Notes: generated by a model from the sequence alone, not told the origin. A stretch of 54,130 nt of DNA from Lachnospiraceae bacterium AM48-27BH (GCA_003478355.1 QUFC01000029.1:1-54130); one strand, 5' to 3'; shown: positions 26,060-34,767, numbered from the stretch's first letter. Program-made: numbers and translations.

Positions 26060-26719
26060 GTGAGAAAGAACTTAACGGAGATCGTGTTCATCCTTGACCG
26101 CAGCGGCTCGATGAGCGGACTGGAAGCAGACACCATCGGAGGCTTCAACTCCATGATTGAAAAGCAGAAAAGGGAGAATGGCGAGGCATTGATCTCTACC
26201 GTCCTCTTTGACAACGTGAGCGAGGTTATTCATGACCGTGTACCGGTTCAGAAGGTCGAGCCGATGACCGACAAGGACTATTCCGTTCGCGGCTGTACTG
26301 CCCTTCTGGATGCTATCGGCGGAACAATTCATCACATTGGAAATATCCATAAGTACGCAAGAATTGAGGATATGCCTGAACACACGCTGTTCGTCATCAC
26401 AACGGACGGCATGGAGAATGCAAGCCGCCGTTATGATAGCGAGAAGGTCAAGAAAATGATTGAGCGACAGAAGGAAAAGTACGGCTGGGAGTTTCTATTT
26501 CTCGGTGCAAACATCGACGCCGTTGAGACGGCAAAGCATTTTGGAATTGGTGCAGACCGAGCGGTCAACTACCACTCTGACCACGAGGGAACGCAGCTCA
26601 ACTATGATGTTCTGAGCGAAGCGGTTTCCGCCGTCCGTTGCAGCGTACCGCTGGGTACGAATTGGAAAAAACGTATTGATGAGGACTTCAATTCCAGAAA
26701 GGACGGGAGAAAGCAATGA
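26060..26719 (+). CDS. von Willebrand factor A-domain protein
   Basis: A 219-residue vWA protein with the metal-ion adhesion motif DRSGSMSG near the N-terminus, a Thr in RGCTALLDA and an Asp in TTDGMENAS. The start is GTG at 26060 with GGAGG eight bases upstream; an upstream frame to 25958 would cross the terminator. It overlaps the SIMPL gene by four bases. It is probably a metal-dependent scaffold. No partner ATPase is visible. Confidence 0.85.
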   Translation: MRKNLTEIVFILDRSGSMSGLEADTIGGFNSMIEKQKRENGEALISTVLFDNVSEVIHDRVPVQKVEPMTDKDYSVRGCTALLDAIGGTIHHIGNIHKYARIEDMPEHTLFVITTDGMENASRRYDSEKVKKMIERQKEKYGWEFLFLGANIDAVETAKHFGIGADRAVNYHSDHEGTQLNYDVLSEAVSAVRCSVPLGTNWKKRIDEDFNSRKDGRKQ

Positions 26720-27375
26720 GAACGATCACCGTAAAAGGGACAGGCAATGTCTCCGCAAGACCGGATTACATCATCCTCTCCTTGAACATTGAAACCTTAT
26801 CTAAAACCTATGACCGTGCAATGTCGGAAGCTGCCGAGAGAATCGAAAGACTGCAAGGTGCCGCAGTCTGCGTTGGGTATCGCAAAGAAGACTTGAAAAT
26901 CACGAGCTTTGATGTCCAGACAAGGTACGAGAACGTCAAGGATCGGCAAGGAAATTACAAGCGAGAGTTTGTCGGATATGCTTGCAGCTATCGCTTGAAA
27001 CTTGCATTTGACTTTGACAGCAAACAGCTTGCAAAGGTCATTTCTGCGGTTGCGGATTGCGGTGCAAAGCCGGAACTCAGTATCGCGTTCACTGTAAGAA
27101 ACCCATCAGCGGTCAGCGAAAAGCTGCTGATCAATGCGACGGAGAACGCCAGAGCGAAGGCGGAGATTCTTTGCAAGGCGTCTGGCAATGCGCTGGGACA
27201 GCTACTCAATATCGACTACAACTGGGGCGAACTCAATGTGTATTCCAGAACAAGCTATGAGGTCGAAGACTGCATTCAGCCTCTTATGGCAATGAGCAAG
27301 TGCGCCGCACCTGAGATTGAGCCAGATGATATTGATGTGACAGATACAGTGGCTTTTACATGGGAAATCCAATAA
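26716..27375 (+). CDS. SIMPL-domain protein
   Basis: A 219-residue SIMPL (DUF541) protein: ITVKGTGNVSARPDYIIL at the start, then DLKITSFDVQTRYENV and a C-terminal AFTWEIQ strand. Most relatives are exported, but no signal peptide is present here, so it is probably cytosolic. It is coupled to the vWA gene by a four-base overlap (ATGA). Confidence 0.85.
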   Translation: MRTITVKGTGNVSARPDYIILSLNIETLSKTYDRAMSEAAERIERLQGAAVCVGYRKEDLKITSFDVQTRYENVKDRQGNYKREFVGYACSYRLKLAFDFDSKQLAKVISAVADCGAKPELSIAFTVRNPSAVSEKLLINATENARAKAEILCKASGNALGQLLNIDYNWGELNVYSRTSYEVEDCIQPLMAMSKCAAPEIEPDDIDVTDTVAFTWEIQ

Positions 27376-27397
27376 TTTTTCGACTTTTTTGAAATCC

Positions 27398-27440
27398 GGT
27401 ACTCAACAAACGCTCTTATTGTGTCCGTTGTAAAGTGAAG
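27398..27440 (+). repeat. Conserved regulatory block, copy 2
   Basis: GGTACTCAACAAACG, nine variable bases, then TGTCCGTTGTAAAGTGAA matches copy 1 (14936-14980, minus strand) with identical spacing. Here it lies between the SIMPL gene and the mobilization genes, upstream of the oriT-like hairpins. It may be a promoter or an operator shared by the element. Confidence 0.7.
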
Positions 27441-27479
27441 GGACATTTCACGGAGGAATCTTCGGGGAATACGATTTTG

Positions 27480-27580
27480 GGAGATTAGCAAGCAAATCCG
27501 GTGAGTACCCACCGGAGAAAAATCAGTTAAGGAGACCCTGCCCTTAACATCAGATTTTTGCTTGTTGGGATAGTCCCAAA
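27480..27580. other. Candidate origin of transfer (oriT)
   Basis: Three perfect inverted repeats stand in series just before mobC: TCCGGTG/CACCGGA (27497-27516), GTTAAGG/CCTTAAC (27526-27548) and TTGGGA/TCCCAA (27565-27579). An outer imperfect pair AGCAAGCAAATC and GATTTTTGCTTG encloses the first two. No gene lies between 27376 and 27611. Location next to mobC and the relaxase gene supports oriT. The nic site cannot be set by eye. Confidence 0.6.
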
Positions 27581-27611
27581 CCCTTCTAATCTTTACGACG
27601 GAGGGCGCAGC

Positions 27612-27941
27612 ATGGTACGAAGAACGCGAGACATTCAGAAGAAGATTTGGCTGACACCACAGGAAGAACGAACGATTGCAAAGAAGATGGAAATGATCGG
27701 CACGGAGAACTTCGGTGCGTATGCAAGGAAGATGCTGATCGACGGTTACATCATTGTCGTAGACTACACAGAGCAGAAAAAGCTCGCCGCCGAAATCAAC
27801 AAGATCGGCGTGAACATCAATACCGTCTGCCGCAGAATCAACTCGACGGGACGATTCTATCAGGACGATATTGACGAGCTGAAAGAAAAGATGGATGCGG
27901 TATGGCAGTTACTAAAATCAAAGCAATCCGAGGAACTTTGA
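27612..27941 (+). CDS. MobC-like relaxosome accessory protein
   Basis: A 109-residue basic protein: RDIQKKIWLTPQEERTIAKK, FGAYARKMLIDG and VGVNINTVCRRINSTGRF-like segments that are typical of MobC/ribbon-helix-helix relaxosome proteins. Start 27612 has GGAGG seven bases upstream. It overlaps the relaxase gene by 40 bases. It would bind oriT and help the relaxase. Confidence 0.85.
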   Translation: MVRRTRDIQKKIWLTPQEERTIAKKMEMIGTENFGAYARKMLIDGYIIVVDYTEQKKLAAEINKIGVNINTVCRRINSTGRFYQDDIDELKEKMDAVWQLLKSKQSEEL

Positions 27942-29266
27942 GCAAGGCAATCGCGTACATTCTGAATCCCGAAAAGACCGACGAGAAGCTGCTGGTCTCG
28001 TCCTACGGCTGTGCCAGCGAGACCGCAGCGCGGGAATTTGAATGGACGCGGAAAATAGCCGAGCAAAAAGGGATGAATCCGGTCAGGATCATAGCCCGTC
28101 ATGTGATCCAGTCCTTTGAAATTGGAGAGGTCACACCGGAGCTTGCCCACGAGATTGGCAAGCAGTTTGCAGATGAAATCCTCGGAGGAAAATATGAGTA
28201 TGTGCTGACCACTCACATTGACAAAGACCATGTTCATAATCATCTGATTTTCAATGCGGTTGACTTTGTGAACTACCACGCATACAAGAGCTATAAGCGG
28301 ATTTACTATGATATGCGTGAGGTCAGCGACCGGCTCTGTAAGGAAAACGGTCTCTCTGTTATCCCTCCCTCTCAGAACAAGGGCATGGGCTACAAGGAGT
28401 ACACCGAAGCCAAACGCGGCACGAGCTGGAAGCAGAAACTCAAGCAGACCATCGACCGGCTTGTCATTACAGCGAAGGACTACGATGACTTTCTGCGGCT
28501 CATGCAGGAAGCCGGTTATGAAATCAAGACCGGCAAATACATCTCCTTCCGCGCTAAAGGTCAGGAGCGGTTTACCCGGTCTAAAACCATCGGAGAGAAC
28601 TACACCGAGGAACGCATCAAGGAACGGATTGCCGGACGGACGCCCCGAAGAAGTCAGAGACAGACCACGCCGAAGGGCATCTCTCTCATCGGAGATATTC
28701 AGGAGCGGATCAGGCTCATCGACAGCAAGGGTTACGAATATAAAGCAAAGCTCACTATCCTCAAAGAAGCTGCACGGACACTCAACTATCTCACGGAAAA
28801 CAACTTGCTCCAATACGCCGATCTTGAGAAAAAGGTCGAGGACGTTCACAGCGCCTATGACCGCACCGGCAAGGAACTGAAAGGCGTTGAAGCACGACTG
28901 CGGGAAGTCCAGCCGCTCATCAAAAATATCTCCAACTACCAGCGGCTCAAGCCTGTATATGACGCCTTCCAGAAGGCAAAAGACAAGCCGGGGTTCAAGG
29001 CAAAGCATGAGGCAGAGCTTGTGATCTTTGAGGCGGCGCGGAGTACACTTCTTGCCATGCAGGGCGATGAAAAACTGCCGAGCTTGAAGACACTGCAAGC
29101 GGAACAGCAGCGACTTCTTGATGAGCAACAGCGGCTCTATGATGAACGTGCGAAGCTCAAAAAAGAAGTAAAGCAAATAGAGACGATCAAGTCTAATGTT
29201 GATACGTTTCTCGCTCCTTCTGCTGACCATGACCGTGATCATCTGCGCAACACACAGCGCGAATAG
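27902..29266 (+). CDS. MOBP-type relaxase
   Basis: A 454-residue relaxase of the Relaxase/mobilization nuclease family. The metal triad is in HIDKDHVHNH (105-114), and the likely nucleophile Tyr is in AIAYILNPEKT (about 19). The C-terminal half is a long coiled coil. It cuts oriT and pilots the strand into the recipient. With no T4SS genes in the window, the element is mobilizable or its transfer genes are lost or elsewhere. Confidence 0.92.
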   Translation: MAVTKIKAIRGTLSKAIAYILNPEKTDEKLLVSSYGCASETAAREFEWTRKIAEQKGMNPVRIIARHVIQSFEIGEVTPELAHEIGKQFADEILGGKYEYVLTTHIDKDHVHNHLIFNAVDFVNYHAYKSYKRIYYDMREVSDRLCKENGLSVIPPSQNKGMGYKEYTEAKRGTSWKQKLKQTIDRLVITAKDYDDFLRLMQEAGYEIKTGKYISFRAKGQERFTRSKTIGENYTEERIKERIAGRTPRRSQRQTTPKGISLIGDIQERIRLIDSKGYEYKAKLTILKEAARTLNYLTENNLLQYADLEKKVEDVHSAYDRTGKELKGVEARLREVQPLIKNISNYQRLKPVYDAFQKAKDKPGFKAKHEAELVIFEAARSTLLAMQGDEKLPSLKTLQAEQQRLLDEQQRLYDERAKLKKEVKQIETIKSNVDTFLAPSADHDRDHLRNTQRE

Positions 29267-29277
29267 TCCTTTCAAAA

Positions 29278-29311
29278 GCAGGGCATCTCCTGTTGACCGG
29301 AGATGCCCTGC
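29278..29311 (+). terminator. Strong hairpin after the relaxase gene
   Basis: GCAGGGCATCTCC and GGAGATGCCCTGC form a perfect 13-bp stem with an 8-base loop, starting 11 bases after the relaxase stop. There is no clear T run, so it may be a processing or RNA-protecting hairpin rather than a simple terminator. Confidence 0.65.
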
Positions 29312-29369
29312 ATCCTTGAGAGAAGGTTCGAGAAATTGAAACTTTTTCTTTAATTTCTGCATCAACGGA

Positions 29370-29398
29370 TTGCTTTTGAGAATGAAATCCAGTATAAT
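29370..29398 (+). promoter_or_regulatory. Promoter of the defence operon regulator
   Basis: TTGCTT (29370-29375) and TATAAT (29393-29398) with a 17-base spacer lie about 50 bases before the small XRE gene. Confidence 0.7.
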
Positions 29399-29446
29399 AA
29401 ATATTATAAGCGATGTTGAATGCAAGCAAGCGAAAGGATGGTTGCC

Positions 29447-29659
29447 GTGCGCATAAGCTATAAGAAACTATGGATGCTTCTTCTGGAACGCGACATAAAG
29501 AGGGCTTCTCTACGACATGAGGTAGGGCTGTCTGCCGGAACATGGACAAAACTGAATAAGGGGGAAGAAGTGTCCCTCTCTATTTTGCTGCGCATTTGTG
29601 ATTACTTGAACTGTGACATCGGAGATATATGTGAGGCTGTGCGAACGGACAAGAACTGA
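29447..29659 (+). CDS. Small XRE/Cro-type regulator
   Basis: A 70-residue single-domain regulator: VRISYKKLWMLLLERDIKRA, then GLSAGTWTKLNKGEEVS and DYLNCDIGDICE. The GTG at 29447 is preferred because AAGGATG lies just upstream and because relatives begin with the same RISY segment. It directly precedes hsdM and probably controls the restriction-modification operon, delaying restriction during establishment (inference). A short GGAC/GTCC stem with TTTTT overlaps its stop. Confidence 0.8.
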   Translation: MRISYKKLWMLLLERDIKRASLRHEVGLSAGTWTKLNKGEEVSLSILLRICDYLNCDIGDICEAVRTDKN

Positions 29660-29724
29660 GTCCGGTTTTTCGTACAGCTCTTTTTGTAAAATAGGTTAGA
29701 TAAATACACAGGGAGGATTTTGAT

Positions 29725-31299
29725 ATGGCACGAGCCGCATCGGCACCGAAGAAGGAGATTTCTATGGAGGAAGCTCTGTGGAAGTCCGCAGATAAACTCC
29801 GTGGTTCTGTTGAGCCAGCAGAATACAAACACGTCGTTCTCAGTCTCTTCTTTTTGAAGTTTGCCAGCGATAAGTTTGAGGCACAAAGGAAAGCTATTTC
29901 TGAAAAATACGGTGAGAAGTTTGTTGACAATGTTGCCTTCTATACGAAGGACAACGTGTTCTTCCTGCCTGAGATCAGCCGTTGGTCTTTCATCATGGAG
30001 AATGCGAAACAGGATGACATTGCGCTGAAAATCGACACCGCCCTCTATACGATTGAGAAAGCGAATCCCGCACTGAAAGGCGCACTGCCGGACAACTACT
30101 ACTCACGTCTTCACATCGACACAGCAAAGCTGGCATCACTGCTGGACGAGATTGATAAGATCAACACCGGCGATAAAGAGAATGACATTATCGGACGAGT
30201 CTACGAATACTTCCTGAGTAAGTTTGCACTTGCAGAAGGCAAAGGTAAGGGCGAGTTCTATACGCCGAAGTGCATTGTCAATTTGATTGCGGAAATGATC
30301 GAGCCGTATGACGGTATTCTCTATGACCCTTGCTGCGGTTCTGGCGGTATGTTCGTGCAGTCAATGAAGTTCGTGGAGGCACATCACGGCAACAAGAAGA
30401 AGGTCTCTATCTATGGTCAGGAATATACAAACACGACGTACAAGCTGTGCAAAATGAATCTGGCTATTCGCGGCATCTCTGCAAACCTCGGAGAAATGGC
30501 AGCGAACACATTCACCAATGACCAGCACAAGGACCTCAAGGCAGATTACATTATGGCAAACCCGCCTTTTAATCAGAAAGAATGGCGTGGTGATAATGAG
30601 CTGATTGATGATCCGCGCTGGGACGGCTATGAAGTTCCGCCCACGAGTAACGCGAACTATGGCTGGATTCTGAATATCGTTTCAAAGCTCTCTCAGAACG
30701 GCGTTGCCGGTTTCCTGCTTGCAAACGGCGCACTATCTGACGACGGTACAGAGTTAAAAATCCGCCGTCAGCTCATCGAGAACAATCTCGTCGAAGCAAT
30801 CATCATCCTTCCCCGCAACCTCTTCTATACCACCGACATCAGCGTCACGCTTTGGATTCTGAATAAGAATAAAAAGGCTCGTGTGGTTGAAGAAAACGGT
30901 GAGGTAAAACGCTTCCGTAACCGTGAGCGTGAGATCCTTTTCATGGACTTGCGGCAAATGGGAAGCCCCTATGAAAAGAAGTACATTGAACTGACAGAAG
31001 ATGACCGTGCGAAGGTCACGAGCGTCTACCATGCATGGCAGCAGGAAGGCTATGAAGAAACTTATCAGAATGTGCCTGAATTTTGTTACAGCGCATCCTT
31101 CGATGAGGTTGCAGAAAAGGGATTTACCCTTGTTCCGAGCCGTTACATCGAGTTTGTAAACCGTGATGAGAACATCGACTTTGATACGAAAATGAAGACG
31201 CTGCAAAGTGAGCTTCGTGATCTGCTTGTTGCAGAAGAGAAGTCGAAGGCTGACCTGTTGACCGTGTTTAAGGAGCTGGGCTATGAAATCGAATTATGA
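29725..31299 (+). CDS. hsdM: Type I restriction-modification methyltransferase subunit
   Basis: A 524-residue HsdM: an N-terminal helical domain, then the SAM-binding DPCCGSGGMF (201-210) and catalytic NPPF (279-282), as in N6-adenine methyltransferases. It is preceded by GGGAGG and overlaps the hsdS start by 17 bases. It works with HsdS and HsdR to methylate or cut a bipartite target. Confidence 0.95.
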   Translation: MARAASAPKKEISMEEALWKSADKLRGSVEPAEYKHVVLSLFFLKFASDKFEAQRKAISEKYGEKFVDNVAFYTKDNVFFLPEISRWSFIMENAKQDDIALKIDTALYTIEKANPALKGALPDNYYSRLHIDTAKLASLLDEIDKINTGDKENDIIGRVYEYFLSKFALAEGKGKGEFYTPKCIVNLIAEMIEPYDGILYDPCCGSGGMFVQSMKFVEAHHGNKKKVSIYGQEYTNTTYKLCKMNLAIRGISANLGEMAANTFTNDQHKDLKADYIMANPPFNQKEWRGDNELIDDPRWDGYEVPPTSNANYGWILNIVSKLSQNGVAGFLLANGALSDDGTELKIRRQLIENNLVEAIIILPRNLFYTTDISVTLWILNKNKKARVVEENGEVKRFRNREREILFMDLRQMGSPYEKKYIELTEDDRAKVTSVYHAWQQEGYEETYQNVPEFCYSASFDEVAEKGFTLVPSRYIEFVNRDENIDFDTKMKTLQSELRDLLVAEEKSKADLLTVFKELGYEIEL

Positions 31300-32440
31300 T
31301 CCTCTTGGTAAACACATTCGGCTTGTTGATTATCGAAACTCCGAGGAAGTCACCAGCACTGTTCTTGGCATAAGCATCGACAAAGAGTTTATGCCTTCCG
31401 TCGCAAATGTAATTGGCACAGATTTGAGTCGGTATAAACTGATCAGCAAGGGGCTATTTGCCTGTAACCCAATGCACGTTGGACGCGATGAACGTCTTCC
31501 GATTGCGCTCTATGAGAAAGACAGCCCTGCAATAGTTTCTCCGGCGTATTTCATGTTTGAGATTATTGACCGCGATGTCTTAAACGAAGAGTATTTGATG
31601 ATGTGGTTTCGTAGACCGGAGTTTGACCGTGAGTGCTGGTTCATGACGGACGGCAGTGTTCGAGGCGGAATTACATGGGACGATCTTTGCCGTATAAAGC
31701 TCCCTGTTCCCTCCTATGCGAGACAATGTGAGATCGTCGAGTCCTACCGTGCAATTACCGACCGCATTGCTTTGAAGAGAGCGGAAAATGATAATTTGGT
31801 TGCGACCGTTACTGCAATCTACCGCAGGATGTTTATTGAGGGTGGCAGAATATATCCGACTGCCCCGCTGAAACAACTTTGCTCTAAAATTGGAAGTGGT
31901 GCAACACCGAAAGGCGGAAAAACAGCCTATCAGGAGTCAGGTGTTTCACTTGTCCGAAGCACAAATGTCTTTGATTACGCCTTTTCCTACGATGACCTTG
32001 CTCATATTTCTGATGAACAAGCAGACCAACTCTCAAATGTGGTTGTCGAGGAAAATGATGTCCTTTTCAATATAACTGGCGTATCGGTTACACGATGCTG
32101 CATCGTTCCAGCGGATGTTCTTCCTGCTCGTGTAAATCAGCACGTCATGATATTGCGTCCCAAAACGGCTATGCCAATGAGCTATTACATCATGACAACG
32201 CTTTGCTCTGCCGAAAACAAAGGCAAACTCATGGGAATCGCCCAGTCTGGTTCGACCAGAGAGGCAATTAACAAGCAGGAAATGGAGTCTTTCTCAATTC
32301 CGGTTCCGCCCACAAAAGAAGTACAAGATTTTGAGATTAAGGCGCGTGGGCTATACGAATCTGTCATCCGGAACACAGAGGAAATTATGCGGCTGAATGT
32401 CATGCAGCAGCTACTTTTGTCGCAACTATCAAGCCGCTAA
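31283..32440 (+). CDS. hsdS: Type I specificity subunit, expressed copy
   Basis: A 385-residue HsdS with two target-recognition domains: TRD1 about 1-150 and TRD2 about 195-350, each followed by a conserved helix (TDRIALKRAENDNLVAT and the C-terminal helix). The inverted-repeat core AAAATGATAATTT lies exactly at the boundary between the first helix and TRD2 (31785-31797), and a second site overlaps the stop codon (32431-32450). These sites let TRD2 be exchanged with the silent cassette at 34046-34702. Confidence 0.93.
   Translation: MKSNYDPLGKHIRLVDYRNSEEVTSTVLGISIDKEFMPSVANVIGTDLSRYKLISKGLFACNPMHVGRDERLPIALYEKDSPAIVSPAYFMFEIIDRDVLNEEYLMMWFRRPEFDRECWFMTDGSVRGGITWDDLCRIKLPVPSYARQCEIVESYRAITDRIALKRAENDNLVATVTAIYRRMFIEGGRIYPTAPLKQLCSKIGSGATPKGGKTAYQESGVSLVRSTNVFDYAFSYDDLAHISDEQADQLSNVVVEENDVLFNITGVSVTRCCIVPADVLPARVNQHVMILRPKTAMPMSYYIMTTLCSAENKGKLMGIAQSGSTREAINKQEMESFSIPVPPTKEVQDFEIKARGLYESVIRNTEEIMRLNVMQQLLLSQLSSR
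31785..31797 (+). repeat. hsdS recombination site A
   Basis: AAAATGATAATTT, preceded by GG, inside hsdS at the start of TRD2. Site D (34735-34747) carries the same bases in opposite orientation. Both occur in codons for END-N-L, so inversion between them keeps the reading frame. Confidence 0.8.
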
Positions 32441-32450
32441 ATTATCATTT
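32431..32450 (-). repeat. hsdS recombination site B
   Basis: The 20 bases aagccgctaaattatcattt overlap the hsdS stop codon. The exact reverse complement lies at 34036-34055 (site C). Both flank TRD2 3' ends. Confidence 0.85.
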
Positions 32451-32460
32451 ACCGTCCATT

Positions 32461-32486
32461 ACTCTCACCAGTGGCGAGAGTTTTAC
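32461..32486 (+). terminator. Terminator between hsdS and the recombinase gene
   Basis: ACTCTCACCA and TGGCGAGAGT form a stem (with one unpaired pair of bases) followed by TTTTA. It would separate hsdM-hsdS transcription from the recombinase gene. Confidence 0.65.
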
Positions 32487-32542
32487 CCTAAGAACTGCCA
32501 CTGTAAAGTCGTTCTCTGAGAATATTCAAAGGAGATACGACA

Positions 32543-33526
32543 ATGAAAGAACAACTAATTCGAGAAGTGCAGCGTCAGATGCTTCCGTATCTGAACAACG
32601 CACAATTAAAACAGCTTCAAAGCGTCCTTGAAGGGGTGCTGAGTGGCGTAGAGCTAAGTCACAGCGCGGGCATGGTAGAAAGCGCAAAGGTCGATACGGT
32701 TGTCTGTTTCATCAACGCAAAACGTATTGAAGGCTGCTCAGAAAAAACCTTGAGCTATTACCGTCAGACCATTGTGTCAATGCTATCCGGCATTGACAAA
32801 GAACCACAAGAGATCGTAACTGAGGACTTGCGAAAGTACCTGACAGAGTATCAGACAAGCCGGAAATCAAGCAAGGTCACGATAGATAATATCCGTCGCA
32901 TCCTGTCCAGCTACTTTTCGTGGCTTGAAGATGAGGACTACATCGTGAAAAGCCCGGTGCGCCGGATTCACAAAGTAAAAACGGCAAAGGTGATCAAGGA
33001 AACCTACACCGATGAGGCATTGGAAATCATGCGGGACAACTGCTGCAATGTCCGCGATCTCGCTATGATTGACCTTCTCGCATCCTCCGGAATGCGTGTC
33101 GGTGAGATGATTGCCCTTAACCGCGATGACATCAACTTCAATGAACGGGAATGCGTTGTTTTCGGAAAAGGAAGCAAGGAACGGATCGTTTATTTCGATG
33201 CCAGGACAAAAATCCATCTCCAAAACTATCTGGAAAGCCGCACAGACACCTGTTCAGCGTTGTTTGTCTCGCTGACCGCACCGCATGACCGTTTGCAGAT
33301 TGGCGGCGTAGAAAGACGGCTTCGAGAACTGGGGAAAAGGCTGAATCTGCCTCGTGTCCATCCACATAAGTTCCGAAGAACACTGGCAACGTCTGCCATA
33401 GATAAAGGGATGCCCATAGAGCAAGTCCAGCAGCTCTTAGGGCATCAGAAAATCGACACGACCATGCACTACGCTATGGTCAAACAGCAAAACGTCAAGC
33501 TGGCACACAGAAAATACATAGGGTGA
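32543..33526 (+). CDS. Tyrosine recombinase for hsdS shuffling
   Basis: A 327-residue phage-integrase-type recombinase with an N-terminal core-binding domain (about 45-130). Catalytic Arg185 (SGMRVGEM), Lys in GKGSKE, HKFR (275-278), His301 (LGHQ) and Tyr310 (MHYAMV) are all present. It stands between the expressed hsdS and silent cassettes, the usual arrangement for phase-variable type I systems, so it most likely inverts DNA at sites A-D. AAAGGAGATACGACA precedes the start. Confidence 0.92.
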   Translation: MKEQLIREVQRQMLPYLNNAQLKQLQSVLEGVLSGVELSHSAGMVESAKVDTVVCFINAKRIEGCSEKTLSYYRQTIVSMLSGIDKEPQEIVTEDLRKYLTEYQTSRKSSKVTIDNIRRILSSYFSWLEDEDYIVKSPVRRIHKVKTAKVIKETYTDEALEIMRDNCCNVRDLAMIDLLASSGMRVGEMIALNRDDINFNERECVVFGKGSKERIVYFDARTKIHLQNYLESRTDTCSALFVSLTAPHDRLQIGGVERRLRELGKRLNLPRVHPHKFRRTLATSAIDKGMPIEQVQQLLGHQKIDTTMHYAMVKQQNVKLAHRKYIG

Positions 33527-33535
33527 GGTGTCACG

Positions 33536-34057
33536 ATGAAAGAAAGATATAGACTGCTTGGAGACTTTATTCAACCCGTTGACGAGCGGAACAAAGAGCT
33601 GAAAGTCGATTACTTGCTTGGTGTTAGCATCAGCAAGCAATTCATTCCGTCTATTGCCAATATTGTCGGAACAGACTTGTCGAACTACAAAATTGTTCGT
33701 ACCGGTCAGTTCGCGTATGGTCCGGTTACATCTCGGAATGGAGAAAAAATTTCGATTGCGCTTCTGAGAGATAAGGACTGCATCATTTCAAGCTCATATA
33801 CCGTGTTTGAGGTCACTGATAACGAGCGACTTGACCCTGAATATTTGATGCTTTGGTTTAGCCGACCGGAGTTTGACCGCTATACAAGATATATGTCTCA
33901 CGGGAGCGTCAGAGAAATCTTTGATTGGGACGAACTCTGTAAGGTTGAACTGCCTGTCCCATCTATCGAGAAGCAGCGTGGCATTGTGAAGGCATACAAT
34001 ACGATCACGGATCGGATTGAACTCAAGCGGAAGATAAATGATAATTTAGCGGCTTGA
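33536..34057 (+). CDS. Partial HsdS (alternative TRD1 cassette)
   Basis: A 173-residue half specificity subunit related to the first half of HsdS (LLGDFIQPVDERNKEL; FSRPEFDRY; then TDRIELKRKINDNLAA). It ends abruptly at site C, where the frame meets the inverted 3' end of the other TRD2 cassette. It has its own ATG with GGTGAGG upstream, so the half subunit may be made. C-D inversion would extend it in frame to a full-length HsdS. Confidence 0.88.
   Translation: MKERYRLLGDFIQPVDERNKELKVDYLLGVSISKQFIPSIANIVGTDLSNYKIVRTGQFAYGPVTSRNGEKISIALLRDKDCIISSSYTVFEVTDNERLDPEYLMLWFSRPEFDRYTRYMSHGSVREIFDWDELCKVELPVPSIEKQRGIVKAYNTITDRIELKRKINDNLAA
34036..34055 (+). repeat. hsdS recombination site C
   Basis: aaatgataatttagcggctt, the perfect reverse complement of site B (32431-32450). 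It joins the end of TRD1' to the end of inverted TRD2'. Confidence 0.85.
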
Positions 34058-34702
34058 AAAGTCATGGAGCATTAAGTGCGGTAGCAGAAGTTCGCGAGCA
34101 GCCCCTAATTTCTCAATTTCAAAGCCTACGCTAAAAATCTCTTTGTATATTGGCTCAAGCATTGCGTTAAACCTTTTGGCAATATCAATCGGAGGGATTT
34201 GAATTTTCTCTTCGGAAACAAATGCAGCAAAGTTAAAGTTCTTTAGTCCGGTTGAACTATTCTCATAATTGAACATAACTCCATTTCGATAGAGATATGT
34301 CCAATATTGAAAGAAGAAATACAGATATTCAGAGCGAACATTCATGACACGGCAAAAGTTCGAGCAGATTAGTTCTTCCTTGTGGTGTGCAAGAACAGCA
34401 TCAGGGATCAGAGCAACCCGTCCGGTTGCTTGAACAGGACTTCCACCGGATATTTCTACGACAATATTGTCCGCCGAGATTCTTTTTGAAGAAAGGTTTT
34501 TGGGGAGAATATACCTCGTCGGTGCTGCTGAAATACTTCCAAGGTTCAGAGCAGGAATATCTGTACCTCTAATGCAAGTAACTTTGCTCGTATAATTGCC
34601 TTTAGGCTGCTCCTGCCCCCAATCTCCACCAACAGTTTCTTTGATAAGCTGCGAGAATGTGCCGGTATCACACTTTTCAGCAATGCTCGTTGAGAAAAAC
34701 AT
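34046..34702 (-). CDS. Inverted partial HsdS (alternative TRD2 cassette)
   Basis: A 218-residue second half of a specificity subunit on the opposite strand: a TRD with CIRGTDIPALN and FNYENSSTGLKNFNF, then the C-terminal helix ending LMLHDFSSR. Upstream on the same strand the frame continues through ETANALFCKM to site D, so the cassette is a headless silent TRD2. Inversion at A-D would join it in frame to TRD1 of the expressed gene. Confidence 0.88.
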   Translation of the reverse strand: MFFSTSIAEKCDTGTFSQLIKETVGGDWGQEQPKGNYTSKVTCIRGTDIPALNLGSISAAPTRYILPKNLSSKRISADNIVVEISGGSPVQATGRVALIPDAVLAHHKEELICSNFCRVMNVRSEYLYFFFQYWTYLYRNGVMFNYENSSTGLKNFNFAAFVSEEKIQIPPIDIAKRFNAMLEPIYKEIFSVGFEIEKLGAARELLLPHLMLHDFSSR

Positions 34703-34729
34703 TTTACAAAAGAGTGCATTGGCGGTTTC

Positions 34730-34747
34730 CGCTAAATTATCATTTTC
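34730..34747 (-). repeat. hsdS recombination site D
   Basis: ccgctaaattatcatttt shares its AAAATGATAATTT core with site A and extends to AGCGG like site C, all in opposite orientation to A and C. It lies just before the HEPN gene. Confidence 0.8.
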
Positions 34748-34767
34748 CTACGAAGGGAGGGATGAAA

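Noticed and set aside
27860..29425. Long open frame (521 residues) on the minus strand
   Set aside because: It lies antisense over the MobC and relaxase genes, which carry complete motifs; the product looks like low-complexity antisense sequence.
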